A stretch of DNA of 64,000 nt from Chloracidobacterium sp. (GCA_016716365.1 JADJWM010000018.1:372001-436000), one strand, 5' to 3'; shown: positions 35,640-44,610, counted from the first letter of the stretch. Translations and numbers: made by a program. Notes: generated by a model from the letters alone, not told the origin.

Positions 35640-36593
35640 ATGAAGCGATTCAGACGAGCCATAATATTTGCAGCTAAATGCTGCATTCTGACGTTTTGTA
35701 TGGTCGCATTTCCTCTCGCACTCGCCGGGCAGGAGCGGAAACGTTCGGTCGCGGTAACGTTTGACGACCTTCCGGCGACGCACGGCGGCCTGGCTGAATA
35801 CGAGTACGTAACCGAGAATCTGCTCGCAAAGATCAAGGCTGCTCGCGTCCCGGCGATCGGTTTTGTGAACGAGCGAAAGCTCTTCACTGCCGGCGAGATC
35901 GACCGCCGCACCGCTCTCTTAAGGCGATGGCTGGATGCCGGCCACGAACTAGGCAACCACACCTTCTCGCACGTCCCGATCGACCGCACTCCGTTCGAGC
36001 AGTATGCCGAGGACGTTATCCGCGGTGAAACGGTCACGAGAATGCTCTCCGAAGCCTCCGGCAAACGGCTGCGTTATTTCCGACACACTCAACTGCGGAC
36101 CGGCCCGACCGAGGAATACCGAAAACGGCTGAACGACTTTCTGGCCGGCCGCGGCTATACGATCGCACCGGTCACGATCGACAACAACGACTACATTTAC
36201 GCGATGGCGTATGCCAATGCGAAAAAACGTGCCGACAAACAGGCGGCCGAGAGGATCGTATTGTCATACGTCGAATACATGGACCGCGTCTTCGCACATT
36301 TTGAACGCATCAGTGTCGACCTGCTTGGCTACGAAGTGAAGCAGACTCTCTTGCTGCATGCGAACGAATTGAATGCCGACCATTTTGATAAACTCGCCGA
36401 TATGATGCGAAAGCGGGGCTACGCCTTCATCACCCTGGAAGAGGCCCTTAAGGACCCGGCTTACAAGCTCCCGGAGGCCGTATCTCAACGCGGGCTCTCG
36501 TGGCTCCATCGCTGGACGCTCGCAAAAGGGAAACCGATGCAGGAAGAACCGTCCGAAGCGGACTGGATCGGACCGCTGGCTCGAACGAACTAA
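35640..36593 (+). CDS. Exported polysaccharide deacetylase (NodB-type)
   Basis: Protein of 317 aa with a signal or anchor (1-30). NodB motifs are present: the catalytic/metal Asp pair in TFDD (D42, D43) and the zinc His motif in NHTFSH (H107, H111). A later RYFRHTQLR matches the usual motif 3 region. It would remove acetyl groups from peptidoglycan or an extracellular polysaccharide. It is followed after four bases by the acyl-CoA dehydrogenase start, implying cotranscription. Confidence 0.88.
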   Translation: MKRFRRAIIFAAKCCILTFCMVAFPLALAGQERKRSVAVTFDDLPATHGGLAEYEYVTENLLAKIKAARVPAIGFVNERKLFTAGEIDRRTALLRRWLDAGHELGNHTFSHVPIDRTPFEQYAEDVIRGETVTRMLSEASGKRLRYFRHTQLRTGPTEEYRKRLNDFLAGRGYTIAPVTIDNNDYIYAMAYANAKKRADKQAAERIVLSYVEYMDRVFAHFERISVDLLGYEVKQTLLLHANELNADHFDKLADMMRKRGYAFITLEEALKDPAYKLPEAVSQRGLSWLHRWTLAKGKPMQEEPSEADWIGPLARTN

Positions 36594-36597
36594 GATC

Positions 36598-38052
36598 ATG
36601 AATTTTGAATACTCAGAAAAGGCTGGAGAGATCCGGGCACGGCTGACGGCCTTTATGGATGAGCACGTTTATCCGAATGAACGGCGGTACGACCAGGAGA
36701 TCAACGCCGGCGACCGATGGCAGCCGCTCGGGCTGATCGAGGACCTCAAATCAAAGGCGAAGGCCGCGGGCCTCTGGAATCTTTTCCTTCCGGATGTCTC
36801 GGGCCTCTCCAATCTGGAATACGCTCCGCTTGCCGAGGTGATAGGCCGCGTCACGTGGGCAAGCGAGGTCTTTAACTGCTCGGCTCCCGACACCGGCAAC
36901 ATGGAAGTGCTCCATCTTTACGGCACCGATGAGCAGAAAAAGCAGTGGCTCGAACCGCTGATGGCCGGTGAGATACGTTCCTGCTTTGCGATGACCGAGC
37001 CCGACGTGGCGTCGAGCGATGCGACGAACATCCAGGCGTCGATCCGGCCCGATGGAGATCATTACATTCTTAACGGCCGGAAATGGTGGTCAACCGGCGC
37101 GGGCGATGCTCGCTGCAAGCTCGCGATCTTCATGGGGAAAACGGACGAGTCGGCGCCGAAGCATCTCCAGCAATCGATGATCCTGGTCCCGATGGACACC
37201 GAAGGCGTGAAGGTAAAACGCAACCTCCTTGTCTTCGGTTACGACGACGCCCCGAACGGCCATTCCGAAGTGACATTTGAAGACGTCCGCGTACCCAAGA
37301 CGAACCTCCTGCTCGGAGAAGGGCGCGGTTTCGAGATCGCCCAGGGCCGTCTCGGGCCCGGCCGCGTTCATCACTGCATGCGGTTGATCGGCGTCGCGGA
37401 ACGGTCGCTTGAGCTGATGTGCGAACGTGCGAACTCACGGGTCGCCTTCGGCAAGCCCATCGCCGAACAGGGTGTCGTCCGTCAGTGGATAGCCGAGGCA
37501 CGCCTCGCCATCGACCAGGCCCGTCTGCTCGTACTGAACGCCGCCTGGAAGATGGACACCGTCGGCAACAAGGCCGCCCGTAAAGAGATCGCGATGATCA
37601 AGGCCGCCGTCCCGCAAATGGCGCTGAAGGTTGTCGACCGTGCCATCCAGGTGCACGGCGGCGGCGGCGTTTGCGAAGATTTCCCGCTCGCTTCTTTCTG
37701 GATGTACGCCCGAACCCTCCGTCTTGCCGACGGTCCCGACGAAGTGCATCTCGAGTCGATCGCGAAGATGGAGTTGAAAAAAAATAAGAGGGGGGGATGC
37801 CTGGGGGAAAAAATGATGGGAGAAAAATTTTCCTTTCCTTTTCCTGAAGGGAGACTACCATTGATAGGGGCATGCTGGCGATGCCGGATCAGCCCATTGG
37901 CCTTGGAATTCAGGGGTGCTACCGAACTTTGGGCCCTTTTGGGGGATCAACCCCCCCCCCCGGCCTTAACTTTTCCGCCCCCCAAAAAATTTTTTTTATT
38001 TGGGGGGGGGGGGGGAAAGTTTCCCCCCCGGGGGGGGGGGGTCGGCTTTTAG
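36598..38052 (+). CDS. Acyl-CoA dehydrogenase (ACAD10/11-like), with artefactual tail
   Basis: The authentic protein is about 395 aa. It has the N-terminal helical domain, the FAD/substrate region CFAMTEPDVASSDATNIQ, the WWSTGA strand, and the C-terminal FAD segment VHGGGGVCEDFPLA with DGPDEVHLESIAKMELKK. This is the ACAD10/11-type subgroup, which together with a phosphotransferase degrades 4-hydroxy fatty acids. The conserved end ELKK is reached at about 37782. Removing two of the eight As at 37777-37784 would give LKK then TAA. The remaining open frame to 38052 translates G/C homopolymer noise and should be disregarded. The preceding gene ends four bases upstream. Confidence 0.88.
   Translation: MNFEYSEKAGEIRARLTAFMDEHVYPNERRYDQEINAGDRWQPLGLIEDLKSKAKAAGLWNLFLPDVSGLSNLEYAPLAEVIGRVTWASEVFNCSAPDTGNMEVLHLYGTDEQKKQWLEPLMAGEIRSCFAMTEPDVASSDATNIQASIRPDGDHYILNGRKWWSTGAGDARCKLAIFMGKTDESAPKHLQQSMILVPMDTEGVKVKRNLLVFGYDDAPNGHSEVTFEDVRVPKTNLLLGEGRGFEIAQGRLGPGRVHHCMRLIGVAERSLELMCERANSRVAFGKPIAEQGVVRQWIAEARLAIDQARLLVLNAAWKMDTVGNKAARKEIAMIKAAVPQMALKVVDRAIQVHGGGGVCEDFPLASFWMYARTLRLADGPDEVHLESIAKMELKKNKRGGCLGEKMMGEKFSFPFPEGRLPLIGACWRCRISPLALEFRGATELWALLGDQPPPPALTFPPPKKFFLFGGGGGKFPPRGGGVGF
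37777..38045. other. Low-quality, homopolymer-rich stretch, probable sequencing or assembly artefact
   Basis: Runs of A8, G7, C11, T8, G14, C7 and G12-13 are strung together, in part with only short text between them. This is unlike anything else in the window. The pattern is that of a degraded read end. It starts at the last codons of the acyl-CoA dehydrogenase and ends about 65 bases before the alpha/beta hydrolase. Clean sequence resumes at about 38045. Length and content of this gap are therefore unreliable. Confidence 0.8.
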
Positions 38053-38109
38053 TCGGCCGTATCTTTCTGAGCAACGAGGAACGACGGCCAATATCACGAG
38101 AGCTGCCCA

Positions 38110-38892
38110 ATGAGTAGGCCGATCATCCACTTTGCCCATGCGAACGGTTTTCCGTCCCGGACTTACACCAAACTGTTCTCATTCCTAGAGCCCGACTTCG
38201 AGATCCGGTTTCTCGAACGTCACGGCCACGATCCGCGTTTCCCGGTCACCGACGGCTGGGATGCACTGAAGGACGAACTTCGAAACGCTATCGAAGCCGA
38301 CTTCATCGAACCGGTCATCGGCCTCGGCCATTCCCTCGGCGGCATTCTCCATCTTCTTGTTTCGGTTGACCGGCCGGAATTATACCGGCGCATCATCCTG
38401 CTCGACGCGCCCATCATCAGCCGCCGTTCCTCGCGGGGTATCCGAATAATGAAGGCGCTCAATCTGATGGACCGGTTCTCGATGTCGCGGCAAACGCGGG
38501 CCCGCCGCAACTTCTGGCCCAGCAGGGAAGCGGCCTACCGGCATTTTAAGTCGAAGCCGAAGTTCTCGGCGTTCGATGATGAAGTGCTACGCGACTACAT
38601 TCGATTCGGCACCACCGACGCCGACGGCGGCTTTCGCCTTTTCTTCGATCCGCAGATCGAGGCGGCGATCTACCTCAATCTTCCGCACGATCTTCCATCG
38701 CTCCGGGGCAAGCTCAGCGTGCCGGTTACCTATGTCGGCGGCACGAATTCGCGAGAGGCGCGCCTTGCCCGGCTCAGCTTCATGCAGCGGCATTTCGACA
38801 TCGATTTCCATTTCCTCGAGGGCAGCCACCTTTTCCCATTTGAAAAGCCGGGAGCGACCGCCTCTATGATCCTCTCGCTGCTTCGAGATTGA
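38110..38892 (+). CDS. Alpha/beta hydrolase, 260 aa
   Basis: Cytoplasmic alpha/beta-hydrolase. It has an N-terminal strand with the HANGFPSRTY oxyanion-hole motif (H-A-N-G-F), nucleophile elbow GHSLGG at about 73-78, and a C-terminal catalytic His in EGSHLFPFEKP. A catalytic acid is probably in the region after YVGGTNS. The substrate is unknown. The proximity of acyl-CoA dehydrogenase would fit an esterase or thioesterase, but the intervening sequence is unreliable. The SD is weak. Confidence 0.82.
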   Translation: MSRPIIHFAHANGFPSRTYTKLFSFLEPDFEIRFLERHGHDPRFPVTDGWDALKDELRNAIEADFIEPVIGLGHSLGGILHLLVSVDRPELYRRIILLDAPIISRRSSRGIRIMKALNLMDRFSMSRQTRARRNFWPSREAAYRHFKSKPKFSAFDDEVLRDYIRFGTTDADGGFRLFFDPQIEAAIYLNLPHDLPSLRGKLSVPVTYVGGTNSREARLARLSFMQRHFDIDFHFLEGSHLFPFEKPGATASMILSLLRD

Positions 38893-38961
38893 ACGCCTTG
38901 CTTCTCCTCCTACGCCATCCGGTCAATCTGACCGATAACAGATCTTTGGTAGTTCAACATG

Positions 38962-38973
38962 ACAAATATTTGT
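38962..38973. promoter_or_regulatory. Perfect 12-bp palindrome overlapping a -35 box
   Basis: ACAAATATTTGT is self-complementary and its last base is the first T of TTGACA at 38973. The position is what one expects for a repressor operator in front of the pil operon. No cognate regulator is identified. Confidence 0.3.
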
Positions 38974-39001
38974 TGACAGATGTTTTACATTACGGTAATT
39001 T
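38973..39001 (+). promoter_or_regulatory. Candidate sigma-70 promoter for the pil operon
   Basis: A perfect TTGACA (38973-38978), 17 bases of spacer and TAATTT (38996-39001) make a plausible promoter with a weak -10 (3 of 6 matches). Transcripts would start near 39008 and carry a leader of about 295 bases. I see no gene in 38893-39303. The leader has several short GC-rich complementary stretches but no riboswitch I can name. Confidence 0.35.
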
Positions 39002-39303
39002 AATTGAGTAACCGCCCTCCTGGGCAGTTCCCCTTCGCCACCCGATGCGAAAGAGTTCTCTGCAAAACAACAATTCGATCGGCCGCTCCTTGCGGAGCTG
39101 ACCGGATCCTTACGAACGAAGCGGGAGCCTTGGCGCTGTTTGCAGTTGGCCCGTCAACAAAATGTCCAGTCTAAATTCTCAGCAGGTTCAATAAAGGGTG
39201 GCTAGATCCCTTCCCGGAGCCAGACCCCGCCCCGTTTCGTTTTGCAAGAGAACAACCAGGTAGAAGATTCACGGCCGAGACGCCGGAAAGGAGCAAAAGA
39301 ATA

Positions 39304-40356
39304 ATGCTGTTCGGTAAGAAGAAAAGTGTCGCCGGTTTGGACATCGGCTCCAGCTCGGTCAAGTTGGTTGAACTTGACGGCAAATCGAACCAGTTGAGCC
39401 TGGTGGCCCTGGGCTATCAGAACCTGCCCGACGATACCATCATCGACGGCCAGATCATGGAGCTGAACGTCGTATCTGACGTCATCCAGAACGTCTGCAA
39501 GAATTTTCAGGTGAACGCCGACCAGGTCGTCACCGGCGTCAGCGGCCATTCCGTGATCATCAAGAACATCGTACTTCCGCCGATGAGCGAGGACGAGCTT
39601 GAGGAGTCGATCGACTGGCACGCCGAAGAACATATTCCTTACGACCTGGCCGAGGTCAGCCTTGACTATCAGGTCACGAACAAGACATCGGATTCGACCA
39701 ACGTCCTGATCGCCGCGTGCAAGCGCGAGCGTATAGATAATGTACGCCAGGCCGTACAGCTCGCCGGCAAAGAGCCGTTCGTCATCGACGTCGACACCTT
39801 CGCCCTGCAGAATTGCTACGAATTCAATTATCAGCCCGACGAGTCGCAGGTCGTAACGCTGCTCAACATCGGTGCTTCAACGATGAACGTCAACATCGTT
39901 AAGGGCACCCGCTCGCTGTTCACACGCGACATCACCGTCGGCGGCAGCCAGTTCACCGACGTGCTCCAGCGGAGCCTCGGACTTAGCTTCCAGCAAGCCG
40001 AAGCCGTCAAACGCGGTGTCGACCACGCAGTCGAGGGCCTTGAAGAAAAGGCCATCGAGCCGCTCATCACCAACGTGACCGAGATCGTCGCTATGGAGAT
40101 CCAGAAGACCTTCGACTTCTATCGTGCGACGACCGAGGACAACGAGACGGTCGTGCAGAAGATCCTGATCTCGGGCGGCGGTTCCAAACTGCAGGGCCTG
40201 GCCCAGGACCTGTCGGCACGCCTTGAGCTGCCGGTCGAGGTGATGGACCCGTTCCGGAATATCAAAGTGGATTCGCGGAAGTTCGACCCTGACTATATGA
40301 GCGAGATCATGCCTGAAATGGCCGTAGCGGTCGGGTTGGCAATGAGGGGAGTTTAA
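39304..40356 (+). CDS. pilM: Type IV pilus assembly ATPase-like protein PilM
   Basis: Actin-like cytoplasmic protein of 350 aa, first gene of the inner-membrane alignment complex. Phosphate loop 1 GLDIGSSSVKLVEL lies at residues 11-24. Other family blocks are SVIIKNIVLPPMSEDELEESIDWHAEEHIPYD and the adenosine motif SGGGSKLQGLAQDL. The N-terminal basic stretch (FGKKKS) is typical. AAGGAG lies about 11 bases before the ATG. PilM binds the N-terminal tail of PilN, encoded five bases downstream. Confidence 0.95.
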   Translation: MLFGKKKSVAGLDIGSSSVKLVELDGKSNQLSLVALGYQNLPDDTIIDGQIMELNVVSDVIQNVCKNFQVNADQVVTGVSGHSVIIKNIVLPPMSEDELEESIDWHAEEHIPYDLAEVSLDYQVTNKTSDSTNVLIAACKRERIDNVRQAVQLAGKEPFVIDVDTFALQNCYEFNYQPDESQVVTLLNIGASTMNVNIVKGTRSLFTRDITVGGSQFTDVLQRSLGLSFQQAEAVKRGVDHAVEGLEEKAIEPLITNVTEIVAMEIQKTFDFYRATTEDNETVVQKILISGGGSKLQGLAQDLSARLELPVEVMDPFRNIKVDSRKFDPDYMSEIMPEMAVAVGLAMRGV

Positions 40357-40361
40357 TCGAA

Positions 40362-41084
40362 ATGATCAAGATCAATCTACTTAACTCGGTTACCGAAAGA
40401 CAGGGCGGCGCCGTCCTTGCCGTTGACAAAAAGGTTTCGAGCCCCGCGTCCCGGCTGCTTCTGATGTCGCTGGCCGTCGCGTTCCTGCTCGTGGCCGTTG
40501 TCGGCTGGGACATCATCAGCACGCAGATGGCAAAGGCCGATGCGGAACGCCAGCTCGAAGAACAGAAACAGATCGCGGCCGAGCTTGAGGTCGTGATGAA
40601 AGAGCAAAAGGAGCTCGAGGACAAGATCGCGGCGATCGACGCTCGGATCGAGGCCATCAAGATGCTCCGTGCATCACAGGCTGGCCCCGTCGCTGTGCTC
40701 GAATCAATGCGTGAGCGGATCTCGATGGTCCCCGGCCTTTATCTCCAGAGCATCGAGCAGACCGGCGACCAGATCACTATAAAAGGGAACTCGCCCGACG
40801 AATCGGTGGTCACCCAGTTCGGCCGCAGCCTTGAATTTTCCAACGGCCTGTTCTCGAACCTGAATATCGAGACACAGCGTCAGGAGATGGTGAACCAGGC
40901 GGTCGTTGCGACCGGCGGTACCGAGGCACCCAAGGTGCAGGTCGTGAATTTCACGATCAAGACGGCTTACACGCCGTCCAAGGCAGCCGGTGCTCCCGGC
41001 ATGACGCCGACAACGGCCTCGGCCGCTGCCCCGGCAGGCGCCGCGAATCCGGCAGCACCGCCCGTGCAGGTCGCAAAGAACTAG
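40362..41084 (+). CDS. pilN: Type IV pilus assembly protein PilN
   Basis: Protein of 240 aa beginning MIKINLLNSV, the conserved INLLP-like tail that docks on PilM. One membrane helix follows (about 28-47), then a coiled coil (about 50-90, rich in Glu, Lys and Ala) and a ferredoxin-like periplasmic domain. The last 30 residues are Ala/Pro-rich and probably disordered. It is cotranscribed with pilM, with a five-base gap and an SD inside the pilM end. Confidence 0.92.
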   Translation: MIKINLLNSVTERQGGAVLAVDKKVSSPASRLLLMSLAVAFLLVAVVGWDIISTQMAKADAERQLEEQKQIAAELEVVMKEQKELEDKIAAIDARIEAIKMLRASQAGPVAVLESMRERISMVPGLYLQSIEQTGDQITIKGNSPDESVVTQFGRSLEFSNGLFSNLNIETQRQEMVNQAVVATGGTEAPKVQVVNFTIKTAYTPSKAAGAPGMTPTTASAAAPAGAANPAAPPVQVAKN

Positions 41085-41159
41085 ACCGGCCGGCCCCGAA
41101 CAAGATCACGGCAGTCCCCTTCCGGACGCGACACCTCATTCGAGAAGAAGGAAACGACA

Positions 41160-41882
41160 ATGCTAGAGAAAATCAAATCGCTTAAATGGTACTTCCAGCT
41201 GCTGATCATGGTCAGCGTGGCTTCTCTGCTCTATTTCTGTGTGTACTATTTCGTCACCAGCGAAACGCGGGCCGAGATCCAGACCCTGTCTGACCAGGTC
41301 GCTCAGCTAAGGGCAAAGAACGAAGCAGCCCGGATCGCAACCCAGCGGATCAACGAGTTTCGTGCCCTCTACGCGAGCAAGGCGACTGAGTACGAAGAAC
41401 TCAAGGTCCTTCTTCCCGAACAGCGAGAGATCACGAACGTCCTCCAGGGACTTCAGGACACGGCCCGCGATTCGCGCATGATCGTGATGCGGTTCTCGCC
41501 CAAGGATGATACGCAGCAGGAAGCGATCACCGCCAAGGGTGTCGAGGTCGAGGTCCAGAGCAACTTCAATAACCTGCGCGCCTTCTTTGACAAGATGGCG
41601 AAGCTGCCCCGGATCGTCTCGATCCAGAATTTCAAGATCAACCAGCTCGAGAAGCAGACGCCGGAAAAGACCGTGCATGCGATGTTCGAGCTCAAGGCCT
41701 ACTACGCGGACCCAGAGGCCCTTAACAAGCCTGTGCCGCCATGCGTGCCCGGCCAGCCTGCAGCACCGGGACAGCCGCCGTGCAAGCCGGCCGCACCCGG
41801 CGCACCCGCTCCGGCCGGCCAGCCGGGACAGCCCGGCGTCGTTCCGCCGGTAGTCCCGCCCGCAGTTCCGGCCGCAAGATAG
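41160..41882 (+). CDS. pilO: Type IV pilus assembly protein PilO
   Basis: Protein of 240 aa. A short cytoplasmic start precedes a membrane helix at about 10-32. A coiled coil follows (about 38-65), then a PilO ferredoxin-like domain with LPEQREITNVLQGLQDTARDSRM, typical of the family. The tail from about 195 is a Pro/Gly/Ala-rich low-complexity segment (PGQPAAPGQPP). It heterodimerises with PilN and connects to PilP. The gap to pilN is 75 bases and to pilP 34. Confidence 0.9.
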   Translation: MLEKIKSLKWYFQLLIMVSVASLLYFCVYYFVTSETRAEIQTLSDQVAQLRAKNEAARIATQRINEFRALYASKATEYEELKVLLPEQREITNVLQGLQDTARDSRMIVMRFSPKDDTQQEAITAKGVEVEVQSNFNNLRAFFDKMAKLPRIVSIQNFKINQLEKQTPEKTVHAMFELKAYYADPEALNKPVPPCVPGQPAAPGQPPCKPAAPGAPAPAGQPGQPGVVPPVVPPAVPAAR

Positions 41883-41916
41883 TTGACCGCAACCTTCGCA
41901 GTAGAGAGAAACAGCA

Positions 41917-42672
41917 ATGATCAATACAACGAACCTAAAGAAATTCTTGACGATCAGCTTGGCGGCCCTCGGCATGGTCCTCATGCACGGCCAGTTCAGC
42001 GACGCGGCCGGCCAGACCCGCGACCCGTTCGCAAAACCGGGCTGGGCCATTACCCGTGAAGCTAAATCTACGGGTACCGGCGTCAAGAAATCGTCGGCTG
42101 TCCCTGCAGAGGTCCTCGTTCCCGGTATCGAACAGCGGATCGAGTTTTTCAAACGGCTTCGCGAGAACGCCGCCATGAACGGCCAGCCCCTTCCAAAGGT
42201 CACGAGCGTCCTCACGCTCAACGAAATGGCCGTTACCGGCATCTTCAAGACGCCCCGCGGATACGCCGCAATGGTCGAGGCCGTGCCGATCAAGCTTACT
42301 TACACTATCTATCCGGGCGAAAAGTTCTTTGACGGGCAGTTGGTCGCGATCGAAGAGAATCGGCTCGTTTTCAGAAAGGTGACGAAGACCGGCAAGAACA
42401 AGTTCGTGACCTCGGTCGAGAACATGGCTCTCCGAAAGTATTCGACCCAGGAAGAGATCCAGGGAACGGCCCCGGCCCAGGCCGACGGCCGGCCGCCGGA
42501 GACCATCGCAACCTACAGGCCGCCGGTCCCCGCTGAAGGGGAAGCCGCAAAACCGCCCGTGCCGGTCGTCTCGCCGCTCGATGAGATGAATCAGCAAGAG
42601 CCCGAACCGGAATCGAAAAAGAAAACGGCCGCAGCCGGCAAGAAGCCCGTCAAGGTCGCACGCAAGAATTAG
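41917..42672 (+). CDS. pilP: Type IV pilus assembly protein PilP-like
   Basis: Exported protein of 251 aa with signal sequence at about 1-30. The mature N-terminus has TRDPFAKP, the RDPF motif of PilP that contacts PilNO. The core (about 95-170) is a beta-sandwich (LNEMAVTGIFKTPRGYAAMVEA, GEKFFDGQLVAIEENRLVFRK) matching the secretin-binding homology region. Unlike classical PilP it has no lipobox Cys. The C-terminus is Pro/Glu/Lys-rich. Its position between pilO and the secretin supports the call. Confidence 0.82.
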   Translation: MINTTNLKKFLTISLAALGMVLMHGQFSDAAGQTRDPFAKPGWAITREAKSTGTGVKKSSAVPAEVLVPGIEQRIEFFKRLRENAAMNGQPLPKVTSVLTLNEMAVTGIFKTPRGYAAMVEAVPIKLTYTIYPGEKFFDGQLVAIEENRLVFRKVTKTGKNKFVTSVENMALRKYSTQEEIQGTAPAQADGRPPETIATYRPPVPAEGEAAKPPVPVVSPLDEMNQQEPEPESKKKTAAAGKKPVKVARKN

Positions 42673-42806
42673 ATCTCACCAGTTTTTTCCCTAACCGGCA
42701 GCCCGTTTGCGGCCCGGCGGGATCAATGCAGCAGCAAAACGAACGCCATCGCCGCGGCCGCCCCTCGGGCAGCACGTAAGAAGATGGCACTCGCAACGGA
42801 GGAAAC

Positions 42807-44486
42807 ATGACTTCTCTTCAAACCATTGGCGGTATCGGCAGAAAAGCGGTTATCGCGATCATGATCATGAGCTCGCTGGCCCTGGCGGCCTCGGCCCAGC
42901 AGACGGGCCAGCCGCAGGGACAGCGGTACGGCGAACCCGGCTTCCGCGGTGAGCCGATCAACCTGAATGTCGTAAATGCCGACATTCGCGACATCCTTAA
43001 CTACGTGACCGAGCAGTACGGCATCAACTTCGTCATCGACAAATCGGTGCAGAAAGTGCCGGTCACCGTCAACGTCAGCGACGTGCCGTGGAACATCGCG
43101 ATCGATTCCATCATGCGGTCGCAGGAGCTTGGCATCCAGGTGAACGGGCCGATCCTCCGTGTTGCCGACGCCAAGATGCTTGCATCCGAAGGTGAGATCT
43201 TTCGGGCACAGCAGAACAACCAGCTCGATTCGTCGCCGCTGTTCACGGAATTCATACGCCTGAACTACGCACGTGCTGCCGGAACGCTTACGGGAGCCGC
43301 GGGCGGGGCCGGGCAGACCAGCACGGGAACCTCTTCGGCTGCTAGTCCGACCGGCGGGTCGGGCGGCGGAGCCGGGGCCGGGGCAGGCCAGGGAGCCGAC
43401 CAGGGCATTCTGGGCATCGTCCGCCGAAGGCTTTCGCGCCGCGGTGCGGTCGAGGTCGATGGCCGAAGCAACACCCTTATCATCACTGACGTTCGTGAGA
43501 ACATCGACGCCATTCGCCAGCTCGTTACGCTGCTTGACCAGCCCGAACCGCAGGTCGAGATCGAAGCACGAATCGTCGTTGCCAGCCGAAACTTCAGCCG
43601 CGACGTCGGCATGCAGATCTCCGCACTGGTCGTCGGACCTCGCGGCATCGGCGCGGGCGGCGGCACGCTGCCGGGAACCGGTACAACGCTGCCGATACCG
43701 CCGAGCCTTCCGATCGGCTCCGTTAACGGCAACCTCGGTTCGCAGATCGCCAACACGGCCATCGGGCTAACCACCGGCATATTCGGAACCGCCCAGATCA
43801 GCGCTCTGATCACGGCCGGTGAACGAAAGGGCCAGGCAAAGGTCATCGCCACCCCTCGCGTCACGACGCTTAACAACCGTCCGGCGGAGATCAAGAGCGG
43901 CACCAAGATCCCGATCACCACTATCCAGCCGGGCGGCGGCGGCGGCCAGGGCGGCTTTGCCGTGGCAACGACGGAATATGTCGATGTCCCGCTTCGCCTT
44001 GCAATTACTCCTCAGATCACCGATGTCGGCACCGTTATCCTGAAGGTGGTGGCCGAAAACGCTTCGACGGCGACGATAGTTGCCGGAGCACCGCCGGCGA
44101 TCAACTCTCAGTCGGTGACGACCGAGGTGACGGTCCCCGACGGCGGCACCACCGTGGTCGGCGGCGTTCTCTCCGACGATGAGCGTGACGGTGTCGAACG
44201 CACGCCGGGCCTCTCGAGGATCCCGATCTTCGGCAACCTCTTCAAGCGAAAGAACGTTTCGCGTGATACGAGCGAACTCCTGTTCTTCATCACGCCGCGC
44301 ATCTACCGCCCGGACCATACCGGAGCGAACACGGCCGGGCAGGATCGCCCGAAGACGACGACCATCGTCCAGCCCGTGCCGCTCGGCAATCCGGCATCGA
44401 ACTCGGAACCGCCCGTCAACCCGAACCCGGTTCCGCTGGTCCCGGTCGTTCCGGCTCCCCAGCCGTCGCCGAGTCCGAAGCAGTAA
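42807..44486 (+). CDS. pilQ: Type IV pilus secretin PilQ
   Basis: Outer-membrane secretin of 559 aa with a very good SD (ACGGAGG, 6 bases upstream) and a signal peptide (1-32). An STN/N0-like domain lies at about 48-120 (INLNVVNADIRDILNYV), followed by an N1-like domain interrupted by a Gly/Ser/Ala-rich insert (about 160-200). The secretin domain runs from about 245 (VEIEARIVVASRNFSRDVG) to the late VPDGGTTVVGGVLSDDERDGVERTPGLSRIP and SELLFFITPRI motifs. It lacks AMIN domains and is short for PilQ. A Pro-rich tail follows. Confidence 0.92.
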   Translation: MTSLQTIGGIGRKAVIAIMIMSSLALAASAQQTGQPQGQRYGEPGFRGEPINLNVVNADIRDILNYVTEQYGINFVIDKSVQKVPVTVNVSDVPWNIAIDSIMRSQELGIQVNGPILRVADAKMLASEGEIFRAQQNNQLDSSPLFTEFIRLNYARAAGTLTGAAGGAGQTSTGTSSAASPTGGSGGGAGAGAGQGADQGILGIVRRRLSRRGAVEVDGRSNTLIITDVRENIDAIRQLVTLLDQPEPQVEIEARIVVASRNFSRDVGMQISALVVGPRGIGAGGGTLPGTGTTLPIPPSLPIGSVNGNLGSQIANTAIGLTTGIFGTAQISALITAGERKGQAKVIATPRVTTLNNRPAEIKSGTKIPITTIQPGGGGGQGGFAVATTEYVDVPLRLAITPQITDVGTVILKVVAENASTATIVAGAPPAINSQSVTTEVTVPDGGTTVVGGVLSDDERDGVERTPGLSRIPIFGNLFKRKNVSRDTSELLFFITPRIYRPDHTGANTAGQDRPKTTTIVQPVPLGNPASNSEPPVNPNPVPLVPVVPAPQPSPSPKQ

Positions 44487-44568
44487 CAATTGCATCATCT
44501 GGAACAGATGACTTGTCCGTGAGGAGATCGTCTTGGGGCCGACTCCTCTCGTTTCCTCCGATTAAAAA

Positions 44569-44605
44569 CCCGTCAGTGCTCATCGGGCACTGACGGGATC
44601 TTTCT
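44569..44605 (+). terminator. Rho-independent terminator of the pil operon
   Basis: A perfect 11-bp stem CCCGTCAGTGC / GCACTGACGGG with a 7-base loop (44569-44597) is followed by ATCTTTCTTT. It lies about 80 bases after the pilQ stop. Confidence 0.85.
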
Positions 44606-44610
44606 TTGTA

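Noticed and set aside
37919..38117. Gly/Pro-rich short frames around 37.9-38.1 kb on both strands
   Set aside because: They are translations of homopolymer noise.
39010..39303. GEMM (c-di-GMP) riboswitch upstream of pilM
   Set aside because: The position is attractive for pilus control, but I could not find the conserved GEMM core and tetraloop-receptor sequences.
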